A DNA stretch of 25,598 nucleotides, taken from Coriobacteriia bacterium (GTDB lineage: Bacteria; Actinomycetota; Coriobacteriia; Anaerosomatales; Anaerosomataceae). Location: the NCBI GenBank assembly GCA_016938395.1, contig JAFGUS010000043.1:1-25598 (forward strand). The letters are read 5' to 3'. The notes below the pieces were generated by a model, which was not told the DNA's origin, ran no database searches, and saw nothing but the letters and a program-made list of their open reading frames with translations. This document shows, one piece after another, positions 25,128 through 25,598 of this stretch. The position numbers and the translations under genes are program-made. Numbering within the stretch: the stretch's first letter is position 1; every line of letters starts with the position of its first letter.

Positions 25128-25165
25128 AGAGGACCGCCTCTTCGTACCGGCGCCAGTGCGCCGGT
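25128..25165 (-). other. Tandem hairpins in the rpsJ-rplC gap
   Basis: ACCGGCGC and GCGCCGGT form a perfect 8-bp stem with a tetraloop (25146-25165), seven bases past the rpsJ stop. A smaller AGAGG/CCTCT hairpin (25128-25141) follows. No T-run; could be an attenuator or mRNA-processing element. Confidence 0.5.
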
Positions 25166-25172
25166 GAGTTCC

Positions 25173-25481
25173 CTAGAGCTTGATCTCGATGTCGACGCCG
25201 GCCGGCAGGTCGAGACGCATGAGCGAGTCGACCGTCTTGGGCGTGGGCTCGAGGATATCGATGAGGCGCTTATGCGTCCGCATCTCGAAATGCTCGCGGC
25301 TGTCCTTGTTGACGTGCGGCGAGCGGATGACGCAGTAGAGGTTGCGCTCGGTGGGCAGCGGGATCGGGCCTGCCACCTTCGCGCCCGTCTTCTGCGCGGT
25401 CTCCACGATCAGCTTCGTGGACTTGTCCACGATCTCGTGATCGTACGCCTTGAGCCGGATGCGGATCTTCTGGTTCGCCAA
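25173..25481 (-). CDS. rpsJ: 30S ribosomal protein S10
   Basis: Head protein, also the NusE antitermination partner of NusB. The 102-residue product starts [21 protein letters not shown] and has the signature [20 protein letters not shown]. The start codon is TTG 25481, supported by GGAGG eight bases upstream and by the canonical N-terminus. It follows tuf after only 33 bases in which no promoter is visible, so it is probably transcribed through tuf. Confidence 0.98.
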   Translation of the reverse strand: MANQKIRIRLKAYDHEIVDKSTKLIVETAQKTGAKVAGPIPLPTERNLYCVIRSPHVNKDSREHFEMRTHKRLIDILEPTPKTVDSLMRLDLPAGVDIEIKL

Positions 25482-25514
25482 CTTGCTTACCTCCGTTAGT
25501 TACGGACTAGAAGC

Positions 25515-25598
<84 letters not shown>

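Overview
This is a GC-rich stretch (by eye about two thirds G+C) of bacterial chromosome. Every gene I can support is on the minus strand, so transcription runs from the right end to the left. The layout suggests a deep-branching Actinomycetota, with Coriobacteriia as my best guess. The S10-spc-alpha ribosomal cluster ends in ecfA1-ecfA2-ecfT-truA-rplM-rpsI, an order familiar from Bacillota, and then continues into glmM, glmS, acpS and nnr, an order familiar from Actinomycetota. This placement is inference from gene order and composition, not from a search.

Right to left: the tail of tuf (25598-25515). Then the S10 block rpsJ-rplC-rplD-rplW-rplB-rpsS-rplV-rpsC-rplP-rpmC-rpsQ (25481-20150). 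Then the spc block rplN-rplX-rplE-rpsN(type Z)-rpsH-rplF-rplR-rpsE-rpmD-rplO-secY-adk-map (20070-12989). A promoter at 12931-12959 probably restarts transcription for the alpha block infA-rpmJ-rpsM-rpsK-rpsD-rpoA-rplQ (12895-9638), which ends at a strong hairpin. Next come the ATPases and membrane coupler of an energy-coupling-factor vitamin transporter and truA (9561-6348). A near-consensus promoter (6270-6298) then drives rplM-rpsI, followed by another hairpin, then glmM. Last comes a 347-base gap and glmS-acpS-nnr, with nnr cut by the left edge.

The most interesting element is in that gap. On the minus strand, 3840-3697 reads as a glmS ribozyme-riboswitch: the conserved cleavage-site sequence, the core strings of the class and compatible P1, P3 and P4-domain helices are all visible. 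It would sense glucosamine-6-phosphate, the product of the downstream GlmS, and cleave the glmS mRNA. Because acpS starts three bases after glmS and nnr follows closely, the ribozyme may also set expression of the enzyme that activates acyl carrier protein and of the NAD(P)HX repair enzyme. glmM lies upstream and escapes.

Other points: four zinc-binding ribosomal proteins (S4, S14, L24, L36); stable hairpins just after several stop codons inside the ribosomal cluster; many GTG and TTG starts; and an AcpS with an altered C-terminal motif and a 40-residue acidic tail. I saw no tRNA, rRNA, CRISPR array, insertion sequence or prophage gene.
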